Part shown: in pieces, positions 30,376 through 39,968 of the stretch
Position numbering within the stretch: position 1 is the stretch's first letter
Layout: each line of letters starts with the position of its first letter
NCBI RefSeq assembly: GCF_011319465.1
Contig: NZ_RCMB01000007.1
Span: 1-64,000, forward strand
Source of the DNA: Candidatus Nitrosotalea sp. TS
GTDB lineage: Archaea; Thermoproteota; Nitrososphaeria; Nitrososphaerales; Nitrosopumilaceae
Reading direction: 5' to 3'
DNA: 64,000 nt
Program-made: the position numbers and the translations under genes
Notes under the pieces: model-generated
The model's input: the letters and a program-made list of their open reading frames with translations, nothing else
The model's database searches: none
What the model was told of the DNA's origin: nothing

Positions 30376-30867
30376 ATGTGGTCCATAATTTCCGTACTTG
30401 TAGAAAATAAACCAGGAGTACTATTCAAAGTCACCAATCTCTTCAGATCAAGAAATTATAACATAGATAGCATATCTGTTGGCATAACAGAGAATCCAGA
30501 GTTTTCCAGAATGACCATCACAACATCAGCTGACGAAAAGCAACTCAATCAAATAATCAAGCAACTTGACAAGATGATAGATACCGTAGAGGTAAAACTA
30601 TTAGACGAGAAAAAGAGCATATACCGCGAACTAGTATTGATGAAGATAAAAATAACAAAACCGACAGATATCATGGAAATAACTGATCTTGCAAATGCTT
30701 TCAAATGCAATGTTCATGATGTGAGGAAATCATCAATTATCGTTGAGATTACAGCAACACCTGATAGAATCAACGCATTTGAAGATCTTGTGAAAGCATA
30801 TGGCATACTTGAGATAGCAAGAACCGGAATGTGTGCACTTGAGAGAGGAGTAGGCAATGAAAGTTAG
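30376..30867 (+). CDS. ilvN: Acetolactate synthase regulatory subunit
   Basis: ACT-domain subunit giving valine feedback to IlvB. The N-terminal ACT domain reads IISVLVENKPGVLFKVTNLF, then RNYNIDSISVGITEN and SRMTITT. The C-terminal half (LMKIKITKPTDIMEI through VVEITATPDRINAF-like segments) is the second alpha-beta domain of IlvN. 163 residues, complete. ATG 30376 lies nine bases after the ilvB stop; its own end overlaps the leuA start. Confidence 0.95.
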   Translation: MWSIISVLVENKPGVLFKVTNLFRSRNYNIDSISVGITENPEFSRMTITTSADEKQLNQIIKQLDKMIDTVEVKLLDEKKSIYRELVLMKIKITKPTDIMEITDLANAFKCNVHDVRKSSIIVEITATPDRINAFEDLVKAYGILEIARTGMCALERGVGNES

Positions 30868-32374
30868 GATTTTTGATACCACCTTAAGAGATGGAGAGCA
30901 GACACCGGGTATTGCATTAACCCCAGAGCAAAAACTTGCAATTGCTCAAAAGTTAGACGAATTGGGCGTGGATGCAATAGAAGCTGGATTTCCCATAATA
31001 TCAGACGGTGAAAAAAAGGCGGTAAAAGACATTGCTCACGCAAATCTCAAAGCAGAGATTTGTGGCTTGGCAAGAACTGAGAAAAAAGACATCGATGCAG
31101 CAGTAGCTGCAGGGTTAAAGTACATACACACATTCATTGCAACATCTGATATTCATTTAAAATACAAACTCAACCTCACACGAGAACAAGCAGTTGCAAA
31201 GGCGATCGAGGCAGTAGAATACGCAAAATCACTTGGATTGCAGGTAGAGTTTTCTGCCGAAGATGCAACAAGAACAGATAGAGAGTTTCTCAAAAAAGTT
31301 TTCAAATCAGTCACAGAAGCTGGCGCAGACAGGATAGACATACCTGACACTGTAGGTTATTCCACTCCCCAGTATATTGCAGAAATCACAAAAGATGCTA
31401 TCGATGCCACTCACTTGCCTGTTAGCGTTCACTGTCATAATGATTTCGGGTTAGCTGTAGCAAATGCAATCTCTGCAGTTCAAGCAGGAGCACAATGCGC
31501 ACATGTTACAATAAACGGCATAGGGGAGAGAGCAGGCAATGCATCACTTGAAGAATTTGTCATGGCGCTACAATGCTTACAATTTGACAAAAAATTCGAG
31601 ACAAACATCAATACCAAACTTCTTTACGAAACATCGCGATACGTTTCAAAAATTGTTGGAGTTCAGGTCCAACCAAACAAGGCAATTGTTGGAGAAAATG
31701 CGTTCGGACATGAATCTGGAATTCACACACATGGTGTATTGAACAATCCATTAACGTATGAGCCGATTAGCCCAGAACTTGTAGGCAGAACACGTTGGTT
31801 CCAAGTAGGAAAACACGCAGGAGCACATGGAATTGCCGCAATGCTAGAAGAATATGGGATTCAACCGTCAAGGGACCAGACCCGCGAGATTCTAGAAAGA
31901 GTCAAGAAATTAGGAGATTTGGGAAAACATGTCACTGATGTAGAACTACTCTCAATCTCAGGCGAAGTGATGCACCAAGAGGGTCTGAAAAGACTAGTCC
32001 ACATAACAGGATTTTCAGTATCAACAGGAATTGGCAATATGCCATACGCATTTGTCAAATTAAACATAGAAGGAAAGGACTTCATAGGAACTGACTATGG
32101 TGTGGGTCCAGTAGACGCATCAATTAACGCAATACAAAAGATTACTGGCGAGACTTCCAAAGTCAGAATAAAAGAATACAAATTGGATTCTATTTCCGGC
32201 GGATCAGAGGCATTGTGCGAAGTAACAATAAAGGTTGAAGACGCATACGGCAACCAGGCTTCTGCAAAATCCATCGGCGAAGATATCGTAATCACCAGCG
32301 TTCAAGCCATGATCGACGGCCTAAACAGGATAATGCTCAAAAAAATCCTCAAACAAAAAAACTTGGGACATTAG
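30857..32374 (+). CDS. leuA: 2-Isopropylmalate synthase family protein
   Basis: Condenses acetyl-CoA with 2-ketoisovalerate (Leu pathway). The N-terminal HMGL-like barrel begins VRIFDTTLRDGEQTPGIAL, metal ligands in SVHCHNDFGLAVANAI and INGIGERAGNASLEE, then GHESGIHTHGVL. The C-terminal third (FVKLNIEGKDFIGTDYGVGP, INAIQKITG, ALCEVTIKVED) is the regulatory LeuA dimer domain. 505 residues, intact. Citramalate synthase for isoleucine has the same build and cannot be excluded, but leuB directly behind supports LeuA. Confidence 0.92.
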   Translation: MKVRIFDTTLRDGEQTPGIALTPEQKLAIAQKLDELGVDAIEAGFPIISDGEKKAVKDIAHANLKAEICGLARTEKKDIDAAVAAGLKYIHTFIATSDIHLKYKLNLTREQAVAKAIEAVEYAKSLGLQVEFSAEDATRTDREFLKKVFKSVTEAGADRIDIPDTVGYSTPQYIAEITKDAIDATHLPVSVHCHNDFGLAVANAISAVQAGAQCAHVTINGIGERAGNASLEEFVMALQCLQFDKKFETNINTKLLYETSRYVSKIVGVQVQPNKAIVGENAFGHESGIHTHGVLNNPLTYEPISPELVGRTRWFQVGKHAGAHGIAAMLEEYGIQPSRDQTREILERVKKLGDLGKHVTDVELLSISGEVMHQEGLKRLVHITGFSVSTGIGNMPYAFVKLNIEGKDFIGTDYGVGPVDASINAIQKITGETSKVRIKEYKLDSISGGSEALCEVTIKVEDAYGNQASAKSIGEDIVITSVQAMIDGLNRIMLKKILKQKNLGH

Positions 32375-33390
32375 ATGTATAAAATATCACTCATAACTGG
32401 AGACGGCATAGGTCCAGAACTATCAGAATCTGTTACAGACATACTACATACAATAAATGACAAGATTGGAGTAAAATTAGAAATCAATATTGTTGAAGCC
32501 GGCGATGCCGCACTGAAAAAAACAGGCAAGGCACTTCCTGATTCAACTTTTGATACAATAAAAAAATCTGATGCGTGTCTTAAAGCCCCGGTAGGAGAAA
32601 GTGCTGCAGATGTGATTGTATTTCTACGAAGAGCGCTGGATCTTTATGCCAACATAAGACCAGCAAAATCATATCCCAATATGCCGTCTCTTAAAGAAAA
32701 CATAGACCTTGTCATAGTGAGAGAGAATACCGAAGACCTCTACACGGGAATGGAGTTTGATGTCGGCAGTTCTGCGGTCGCACTAAGAACCATATCAGAA
32801 TATGCATCAAAACGTATTGCAAAATATGCCTGCATTACAGCAGGTCAAAGAAACAAGCAGAGAAAAGTAACCTGCGTTCACAAATCAAATGTAATGAGAA
32901 AAACAGACGGTCTTTTTGCAAGATCATGTGCTCAGACAGCAAAGGATTTTCCAGATATCAAATTTGAGCAGATGTATGTTGACGCATGTGCCATGAATCT
33001 AATCAGACAACCAGAGTCTTTTGATGTCATAGTGACAACAAACTTGTTTGGAGATATCTTGTCTGATGAGGCAGCCCAAGTTGTAGGTGGACTGGAATGG
33101 CACCAGCGGCCAATATCGGAGACAATTTTGCCTTGTTTGAACCGGTCCATGGTGCAGCTTTTGACATTGCAGGAAAACAGGCTGCCAATCCATCTTCTTT
33201 CATCTTATCTACAAAGATGATGTTTGAGTGGTTGGGAATGAAAAACAATGACTCTGCATCTTTTGCAGTGGCAAAGAAGATAGAAGATGCAGTCTATGGA
33301 GTAGTAAACGAAGGCAACAAGACAAAAGACATTGGCGGAAACAAGACCACCAAAGAATTTACCCATCAGGTAATCTCAAAACTTATTTGA
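32375..33390 (+). CDS. leuB: 3-Isopropylmalate dehydrogenase / isocitrate dehydrogenase family (frame-broken)
   Basis: Beta-decarboxylating dehydrogenase. It opens [17 protein letters not shown], has [29 protein letters not shown], the catalytic Lys region [14 protein letters not shown], and [20 protein letters not shown] with the metal aspartates. After a break near 33095 it continues [19 protein letters not shown]. Joined length of about 338 residues fits IPMDH rather than longer isocitrate dehydrogenases, and the operon position agrees. Its last bases overlap the convergent zinc membrane protein gene. Confidence 0.9.
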
Positions 33391-33739
33391 GATCTGACAC
33401 TGGCGGTTCTCTTGACCAAAAGAACATTGCAAAGCCAATCGGTATCATGATAGTTACTGCCACCCCAAAACACACCCAATAGAAGGTAGGGTCAATTCCT
33501 TTGATCAAGGGCACTGGAAATACGGTATATGCCCACACAAAGGCGATAAATCCAAGTATTATTTTGTTGCGTTTGAAAACTCGCCATCCAAGTTTTCGTT
33601 TTGAGATATAACATTTCTTGCAGCGGGTTCTGTCATCTGTCATACAAGCATTACAGCAGTGCTTGTCACAAAAGTAACAAGTGTGGTCACCAAAACCCGA
33701 GCCGCAAAAGTCGCACTGTTGCACAAGTAATTGCCGCAA
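33383..33739 (-). CDS. Cysteine-rich zinc domain with two membrane helices
   Basis: 118 residues. The first 45 hold nine cysteines and a His in [21 protein letters not shown] and CKKC, suggesting two zinc sites of a cross-brace or ribbon type. Two hydrophobic helices follow ([19 protein letters not shown] and [20 protein letters not shown]), leaving the zinc part probably in the cytosol. Unknown function; comparable small zinc-plus-membrane proteins are common in archaea. Confidence 0.7.
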   Translation of the reverse strand: MRQLLVQQCDFCGSGFGDHTCYFCDKHCCNACMTDDRTRCKKCYISKRKLGWRVFKRNKIILGFIAFVWAYTVFPVPLIKGIDPTFYWVCFGVAVTIMIPIGFAMFFWSREPPVSDLK

Positions 33740-33756
33740 GATCCAGATTTATCTTT

Positions 33757-35050
33757 TTATGGAAATAGCCTTTCAGGATCTCTTGGATATAAAACGACTT
33801 CCCTTACATTATCAATTCTAGTCAGAACAGACATTAGCCTGTCAAGGCCCAACCCCCATCCAGAATGAGGTGGCATTCCCCAATCAAATGCTTTGAGGTG
33901 GTCCTCAAATTGTGACGGGTTTAGTCCTTGTTCGACCAGTCTTTCCCTAAGCTTGTTTGGATCATGCAGACGTCTTCCACCAGATGATAATTCTAGATAC
34001 CCATATTGCAAATCAAATGATTTGGACGATGACGGGTCATCTTCCTTTTCATGGTATATAGAATGGTTTTAACTTCATAGGCCAATCTATCAAAAAGTAA
34101 AATCCAGGATGCAGTTCACCAAGTTTTCGCAAATGGGAATCCAGTAGATCATCACCGAGTTTGAGGGGAATTCCTTCACGACCAAGTTCTTCCACAGCTT
34201 GCTTGTAGGTGATCCTCTCAAATGGTGTTGCAGGCCTTTTCACATCAATTCCAAGAGTCTTTTGTTCTTCAATACAGTTCTTTTCAACATGCTCAAAAAC
34301 ATTGGCTACAACTGTTTCTAGAACTTCAATGACGTCAAGATAATCCATAAAATCAGCTTCAACTATCCACACTTGTAAATTCAGTAAGATGTCTTACAGT
34401 ATGAGATTTTTCTGCTCTGTAAAATGATGCTATCTCAAAAACTCTTTCAAGACCAATTGTCAATTGTTCTTTGTAAAGTTGTGGGCTCTGTGCAAGATAT
34501 GCTTGCTTGTCAAAATATTTTAGAGAAAACAAGTTTGCGCCGCCTTCACTTGCGCTTCCAATTATTTTGGGTGTGTTTACCTCAATGAAACCAAGTTCTA
34601 CAAGGGTTTTTCGTATTGATTGTAACGCATGGTGACGTATTTTAAAAATAGATGCAGTTTTTTGATTTCTCAGGTCTAGGGCTCGAGCATTTAGTCTGTT
34701 ATCGATGTTGCTTTCCAGTCGCCCTATTGGATCAATTGGTAATGGGGTGCACAGCACGCGACAATATTTCTATTTTTTCAGATTTTACCTCAAATGGAAA
34801 ATCACGTGACTTGGTCTCCTGCACTGCACCCGTGATTCTTACTACACTTTGTCTATTGAGATCTTTTACCTGCTTGATGCCTTCTTCTCCGACCACAACT
34901 ACTTGCGCAACCCCTGTGAACGTCTCTTAATGTGAGAAAGGTAAGTTTACCCAATTCACGAAGATCTTCCACCCATCCACCAACTGTTACCTTCTGGCCT
35001 TTTAGAGAGGCATTCAGGCTGCCTATGTAATGAGTCCTTTTCAAGTCCAA
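33757..35050 (-). CDS. aspS: Aspartyl-tRNA synthetase (frame-broken)
   Basis: Class II synthetase of the archaeal type. The N-terminal OB domain reads RTHYIGSLNASLKGQKVTVG and GWVEDLRELGKLTFLTLRD. Motif 2 is FYRAEKSHTVRHLTEFTSVD, motif 3 GWGLGLDRLMSVLT. The acceptor specificity region includes SPQLYKEQL. Breaks near 34920, 34760, 34370 and 34045. Joined length of about 430 residues is right. Whether it also charges tRNA-Asn cannot be told here; no gatCAB gene lies in the window. It ends 17 bases from the zinc membrane protein gene. Confidence 0.92.
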
Positions 35051-35059
35051 TTTAGCTTC

Positions 35060-35656
35060 TCACTTTCTTTCAAATTCAACAACTAGTTCTATCTTTCGCA
35101 GATGTTGCGATATTACTATGATTTTATCAATATCAATTGGGAATCTTGATGTTTTCCTTCCTGAAACTATGACTTTGGTCTTTCTAACACCGCCCGGCGC
35201 CCACAATTGGTTAATTGTTAGAATCTTGATTGGAAAGAACATGTCTTCAATGAATTTTTTATCATCACATCCTTGCTCGACTAGCCAGATCTTTCCAGCA
35301 AATTCTCCTTGGAGTATCCTGTAAAGCTCTCGGCTTTGCCTAATAGTCATGATATCAGTACTGCTAAGATACAGTACGTAATTTCCATTTGACTCCAAAC
35401 AAGAATTGAGTGTGAATTTTTCAATTTGTGGGATTTTTTGAGACAGCTGGACTAGTTTTATCGAGGCATCTACATCGGACTTTGTCAGTTGCCCAGAATC
35501 CAACTTGGATTCGCATTGTGGGCAAAGAATGCCATTCATGGCATCAAAGCTACAAATAGGCGTCCTCAAGGAAATCGGTTTTTTGCTTACTGGAACTGGA
35601 AGATAAACCATACGAATAGGGTTTTGTTGCGATCTAGGATCATATTTTGAATCCAA
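35060..35656 (-). CDS. NusA-like KH domain protein with zinc-knuckle-like start
   Basis: 198 residues. A cysteine group near the N-terminus (PICSFDAMNGILCPQCESKL) is followed by a helical part and a KH-like RNA-binding region with KIWLVEQGCDDKKFIEDMFF and KVIVSGRKTSRFPIDIDKI. Archaeal proteins of this type are often named NusA-like transcription factors. The start is uncertain: MVYLPVPVSKK (about 35611) may be more realistic than 35656. It precedes aspS on the same strand by nine bases, suggesting a shared transcript. Confidence 0.65.
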   Translation of the reverse strand: MDSKYDPRSQQNPIRMVYLPVPVSKKPISLRTPICSFDAMNGILCPQCESKLDSGQLTKSDVDASIKLVQLSQKIPQIEKFTLNSCLESNGNYVLYLSSTDIMTIRQSRELYRILQGEFAGKIWLVEQGCDDKKFIEDMFFPIKILTINQLWAPGGVRKTKVIVSGRKTSRFPIDIDKIIVISQHLRKIELVVEFERK

Positions 35657-35673
35657 AGATCATGATGACGGCC

Positions 35674-35970
35674 TCAATTTTCCATAATTTTAAAAAAATG
35701 CGCAATGTCTTGTTCCGCAATCAGGTCTTCGCCTAAATGTAATTTGACCTCATCTATGATCAAGCTATAATTTTCTCCATATACATCTTGGAGGATATCT
35801 CTCAGGTATGTCGGATATTCATAACAATCTATAAAATTTCTATTGCAGATAGCATTTAGTCTAGCTTGAATCAAATGAAAATCAGCACTATTTCTCCTCA
35901 TTATGACTACTTCAATGCATGACATTAAGGCAACCCTATGTTGCTCATCAAAACCCCCCACACAATCCAA
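35674..35970 (-). CDS. Conserved-looking small protein of unknown function
   Basis: About 85-98 residues. The core reads IEVVIMRRNSADFHLIQARL, FIDCYEYPTYLRDILQDVY and EQDIAHFFKIMEN. Alternating strands and helices, no membrane segment. I favour ATG at about 35922 (MSCIEVVIMRRN) as start since the upstream 16 residues look non-coding. It lies 17 bases upstream of the NusA-like gene, same strand. Confidence 0.65.
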   Translation of the reverse strand: MDCVGGFDEQHRVALMSCIEVVIMRRNSADFHLIQARLNAICNRNFIDCYEYPTYLRDILQDVYGENYSLIIDEVKLHLGEDLIAEQDIAHFFKIMEN

Positions 35971-35989
35971 TAGCAGTCGTAGTTTTAAC

Positions 35990-36041
35990 TATTTCCAAAA
36001 ATTACTCAAATTGGTCATGTTTTCCCGTATTTTTGGAAATA
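35990..36041. repeat. 13-base inverted repeat upstream of a small gene
   Basis: tatttccaaaaat at 35990-36002 and atttttggaaata at 36029-36041, perfect, spaced by 26 bases. It falls in the 200-base gap between the phosphate transporter stop and the small gene at 35674-35970, so it may be an operator for the latter or a 3' structure of the former. Confidence 0.5.
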
Positions 36042-36167
36042 CTGTCATCCATTCATTGACTCATTACCACAATTCCTACAATTTCATCAGCTATTTGTCT
36101 AAACTTACACTAGATTGTTCTTGTTTTCTTTCATATTTTTAGTGCAATCCATTTATCAACAATGTAA

Positions 36168-37125
36168 TTAGAACGAAACTGACGCGCTGGCAGGAATTGT
36201 GATTATCCATGCCCATACAATTCTTTTTCCTACTCCCCATCTAACAGCAGATAATCGTCGAACTGCCCCAACTCCCATTATCCCTCCAGAGATTGCATGA
36301 GTAGTACTTGCAGGAATTCCAGCCCAAGCTAGAGTTGCAAGAAGTGTTGCAGCCCCCGTTTCTGCTGAAAATCCCTGGTATGGTCTAAGATTAGTTATTC
36401 CTCATGGCCATTGTTTTGATTATTCTCCATCCGCCAAAAAATGTTCCAAGACTCATTGCGGTTGCAGCCATTATAATCACATAAGATGGAATCTCAAATT
36501 TTGTAATAACTCCCTGTGTAAGTAAAATAAGTGCTATTATACCCATTGTTTTTTGTCCATCATTGGCACCATGGGTTAACGAAAAGTATGTTGATGAAAC
36601 AAGTTGTAATTTTCCAAAAACAGAGTTTACTGTACTTGGTTTTCTTTTTGCAAAAATTTTCATTATTAACAATGCCACTAGAAAAGATAACACCAATCCT
36701 GCTATTGGTGATATTACTATGCCTGTCACTACAGTCTGAAGACCACCCAGAATTACTGCTTTGTATCCTGCTCCGGCTATGCCTGCACCTAGAATACCAC
36801 CGATTAATGCATGGCTACTAGATGTCGGCAATCCTAAAACCCAAGTTATGACATCCCACACTATTGCTCCTGCCAAAGCACCTATGATGATGTTAAGTGT
36901 GACAAAATCTGGATGAATGATTCCTTTTCCTATTGTAGTTGCCACTGCTACACCAAAGAGAAATGGGCCGGCAAAGTTTGCAAAGGCTGCGATACCAACT
37001 GCAGGAAGAGGTTTTAGAATACGAGTTCCAATAACGGTTGCAATAGAATTTGCTGCATCATGAAATCCATTTAGAAAATCAAAAGCTAGTGCCACTACTA
37101 TAGCACATATGGCAAGCACTATCAT
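36168..37125 (-). CDS. PiT-family inorganic phosphate transporter (frame-broken)
   Basis: Integral membrane phosphate carrier. The PiT signature occurs twice, in FDFLNGFHDAANSIATVIG plus GLPTSSSHALIGGILGAGI in the first half, and THGANDGQKTMGII plus AGIPASTTHAISGGIMGVGA in the second. A break near 36400 separates the last 75 residues. About 318 residues and eight to ten helices. It follows the DUF47 gene by seven bases. Confidence 0.92.
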
Positions 37126-37132
37126 ACAAAAT

Positions 37133-37765
37133 CTACGTGTATTTTAGGACGACGTCTTCTATAGAGTCAGCAACATCAAGGCATCGGTCAGAGGCTGTTT
37201 CCAACGCTTCGTAGATGTCTTTTAGTTTTATAATATTAATAATATCAGTTGTTTCCAATAGATCTCCAACCGCCTTTCTGTATATATCATCGGCATGATG
37301 CTCTATTTCGCTTATGGTACGACAATGCTCTATGATGGATTTGTTTACTTTTAGTTTGTTAAGACTTGTAATCATTAGATTGATCTCTTTTGTAGAATAT
37401 TGGATGTCTTTTGCCAACTCTAACATGTACGGAGGTGGAGATTTTATCTTGAAATTTACAATCCTTCCAGAGATGCCCTCGATGTAATCTATGATATCAT
37501 CTGTTTTTGAGGCAATGCGTGAGATGTCTTCCCTATCAAGTGGGGTGATGAACGTTTTGTTTAGTTCTTCAAAAACAGAATGCGTTAATTGATCAGCTTC
37601 TCGCTCTATCTTTTTTATTTGAGCATGGTTCTCATCTAGTTTATCAAAATTACCAAATATGTCTACCAGTAGTTTTGCTGCTTCTTCTGCCTTGCAGGCA
37701 AGGCCATTTAAAAGTGATAAAATTTCTTTTTCATTGGACTTTATCCAAGACATCCATTGCGTCAT
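37133..37765 (-). CDS. DUF47/PhoU-like phosphate transport accessory protein
   Basis: 210 residues, nearly all helical. The segments EAAKLLVDIFGNFDKLDE, HAQIKKIEREADQLTHSVF and ITPLDREDISRIASKTDDII are typical of DUF47, the PhoU-like partner of PiT carriers. Asp/Glu-rich helices suit a metal-binding four-helix bundle. Operon with the transporter gene directly downstream. Confidence 0.9.
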   Translation of the reverse strand: MTQWMSWIKSNEKEILSLLNGLACKAEEAAKLLVDIFGNFDKLDENHAQIKKIEREADQLTHSVFEELNKTFITPLDREDISRIASKTDDIIDYIEGISGRIVNFKIKSPPPYMLELAKDIQYSTKEINLMITSLNKLKVNKSIIEHCRTISEIEHHADDIYRKAVGDLLETTDIINIIKLKDIYEALETASDRCLDVADSIEDVVLKYT

Positions 37766-37895
37766 ATAGCTACTCTAAAACTTCATAGTTAAATGTCTGA
37801 TGCATATAGCCCACATGAACTATATAGTTACAAGATTTTGCTGCGATCAAGTGATTTCAAAAGGCAGATTTACTTGTCAAACCATATTCTAGACA

Positions 37896-38831
37896 ATGAC
37901 CACACTTTCAATTGAAGAACTTGAAGTTCAGTACCAATTACGTGATAAAACGATTCGTGCGGTGGACAAAGTCTCCCTTTTCCTGAAAAACAATGAATCG
38001 TTGGGCATAGTGGGGGAAAGCGCCTGTGGAAAAAGCACTCTTGGGCTTGCAATTATCAGGTCTGTTCCAGGCGGAAAGATTGTCAACGGAGATATCACAT
38101 TAGATGGAAAATCCACGCTAAAAATGACAGAGGCCGAATTTGCAAAGACAGTACGTTGGAAGAAGATATCAATGGTATTTCAAGGAGCAATGAACTCACT
38201 TGACCCAGTTTTTTCAATCAGACAGCAATTCGAAGAGATTTTGCAAGCCCATGATTATAGAGGGGACCGCCAAAAAACGATTAACGATATCATAGATTCG
38301 GTTGGTTTGCCTCCTACAGTGTTGGATAAATTCCCTCACGAACTCAGCGGCGGCATGAAGCAAAGAGTGGTAATCGCAATGGCGCTGGTTTTACGTCCGA
38401 GTCTGGTAATTGCAGATGAGCCTACCACGGCACTTGATGTACTAGTACAAGCCCAGATCCTAAGTTTGCTCAAAAAACTAAAAAAAGAAGGCATGTCGCT
38501 CATACTAATTTCCCATGACCTTGGCATAATATCTGAAATTGCAGATAATGTCGGAATAATGTATGCCGGAAAGATAGTGGAATTTGGCACATTACAAGAG
38601 GTGTATTCAAATCCCAAACATCCGTACACCCAGGCGTTATTCAAGTCCATGCCAAAAATTAAAGGCGAACCAGAACTAATATCTCTCAAAGGCACGCCTC
38701 CTAACTTGGCTAACATGCAAACAGGATGCAGGTTCTACGATAGATGTACACACGCAATGGAAAAATGTAGAAAAGAGCCGCCCAAAATTAAAACAGAATC
38801 AGGCCATGTATTATGCTGGCTCTATGAATAG
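37896..38831 (+). CDS. Oligopeptide-type ABC transporter ATP-binding protein (DppD-like)
   Basis: Walker A VGESACGKSTLG, Q-loop VFQGAMNSLDP, ABC signature LSGGMKQRVVIAMAL, Walker B LVIADEPTTALDV, H-loop LILISHDLG. The C-terminus has the oligopeptide/dipeptide extension with a cysteine group (GCRFYDRCTHAMEKC). 311 residues, intact. A second ATPase of the DppF type lies at 39969, but no permease or substrate-binding protein is nearby. Substrate could be peptides or another solute such as nickel. Confidence 0.9.
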   Translation: MTTLSIEELEVQYQLRDKTIRAVDKVSLFLKNNESLGIVGESACGKSTLGLAIIRSVPGGKIVNGDITLDGKSTLKMTEAEFAKTVRWKKISMVFQGAMNSLDPVFSIRQQFEEILQAHDYRGDRQKTINDIIDSVGLPPTVLDKFPHELSGGMKQRVVIAMALVLRPSLVIADEPTTALDVLVQAQILSLLKKLKKEGMSLILISHDLGIISEIADNVGIMYAGKIVEFGTLQEVYSNPKHPYTQALFKSMPKIKGEPELISLKGTPPNLANMQTGCRFYDRCTHAMEKCRKEPPKIKTESGHVLCWLYE

Positions 38832-38861
38832 GATAAATAAAATTAAAAAATTTCTTAAAAC

Positions 38862-39778
38862 TTAGTGAGAATAGGTTGTTTGGTTAAGACCGTCGCCTTG
38901 ATAGTATGCATTGTAAAAGTTCAGTGCATTCTGTAATGCCATCTGACTTCCATTAGCAATTTCTACATCTCGGTCGTTGTTGTTTTGTTCATTTGTAGTT
39001 GAACTAGTAAGACCAGCATAACCTGTAGATTCATCTTGTGCAAGAGTCTTTGCATGAATCTCCTGGAATATCTGAATTGCTTTGCCTAGTGCATATGCTT
39101 GAGCTGCATCTAGTTGACGACCTTGCGTATTCTCGTTTGTAGTACCACCTGATTGTAGATTCACATAAGCAGTGTCAACCCTAGTAAGAGCGTTTACAAG
39201 AGCAGTTGCTTGTGCATCCATAGAGTCCCAAGTCTTGTCAATTTGAGCTTGTCTGTTGCCTGTGTTTTGTTCATTTGTTGTTCCATGATTCTGCAGATCA
39301 GTGTAAGCTGCATCTATCTGATATAATTGCGATACAATAGATTGAGATGCATTCAACGATTGATCTCTTGCATTAGCAATCAGAGTATTTCTATCCCTTC
39401 CTTGCTCATCAGTCGTTACACTGTTCAAGCCAGTGTAGTTGGTAGATTGCAGATTTTGAAGCTGTTCTACATGAATCTTGTCAAATTGTGCCAAGGCATT
39501 GTCCAAAGATGCTTGTGATCCTGCTGCCAAGTTTCGTCCTACGGTATTCTCATCTGTCGTAGTAAAAGATAGTCCGGACCAGTTTCTTTGTGCTCCGTTC
39601 GTGTTATCAAACTGATACTTGTCAGAATAGACCAATGCGCTCTTTGTTGAGCAGCAAGTTGCCTCTGAGCAATGTCAGACCATTGATCGTCTGCAAATAC
39701 CGTTTTACTTAGGTAAACAGAACTTCCACTTAGAACTAAACCAGTGATCATTACCACGGCTAGGAGTTTGGCGTTCAC
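38862..39778 (-). CDS. Secreted protein with five TT[DN]E repeats (frame-broken)
   Basis: Signal peptide LLAVVMITGLVLSGSSVYL then SKTVFADD at a GTG start (39778), with a tataatta element about 22 bases upstream. One break lies near 39635. The mature protein consists of five repeats of 45-48 residues, each opening with TTDENTVGR, TTDEQGRDR, TTNEQNTGNR, TTNENTQGR or TTNEQNNNDR. Between openings lie Ala/Gln-rich helical stretches. Repeats 1 and 4 share a longer ending (IHVEQLQNLQST.YTGL and IHAKTLAQDEST.YAGL); repeats 2 and 3 share DAAYTDLQNHG and DTAYVNLQSGG. No membrane anchor. I do not recognise the family. It lies opposite to and between the two ABC ATPase genes. Confidence 0.8.
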
Positions 39779-39968
39779 GTTTGAGTATCATAATTATAGC
39801 CTTTAAAACTTTGCGATAGTAAGAAATTGACCAAGTGATCGCCTAATGCCTAGAATATTCACAAATCTCGGTAGTCAGGATTGGATTAACAGAGGCTCCA
39901 GTTACGCTTTAACACTACAGGATACCTTATACAGTTTTCTTGACATACTTGACAGATAGGTAATTGCG

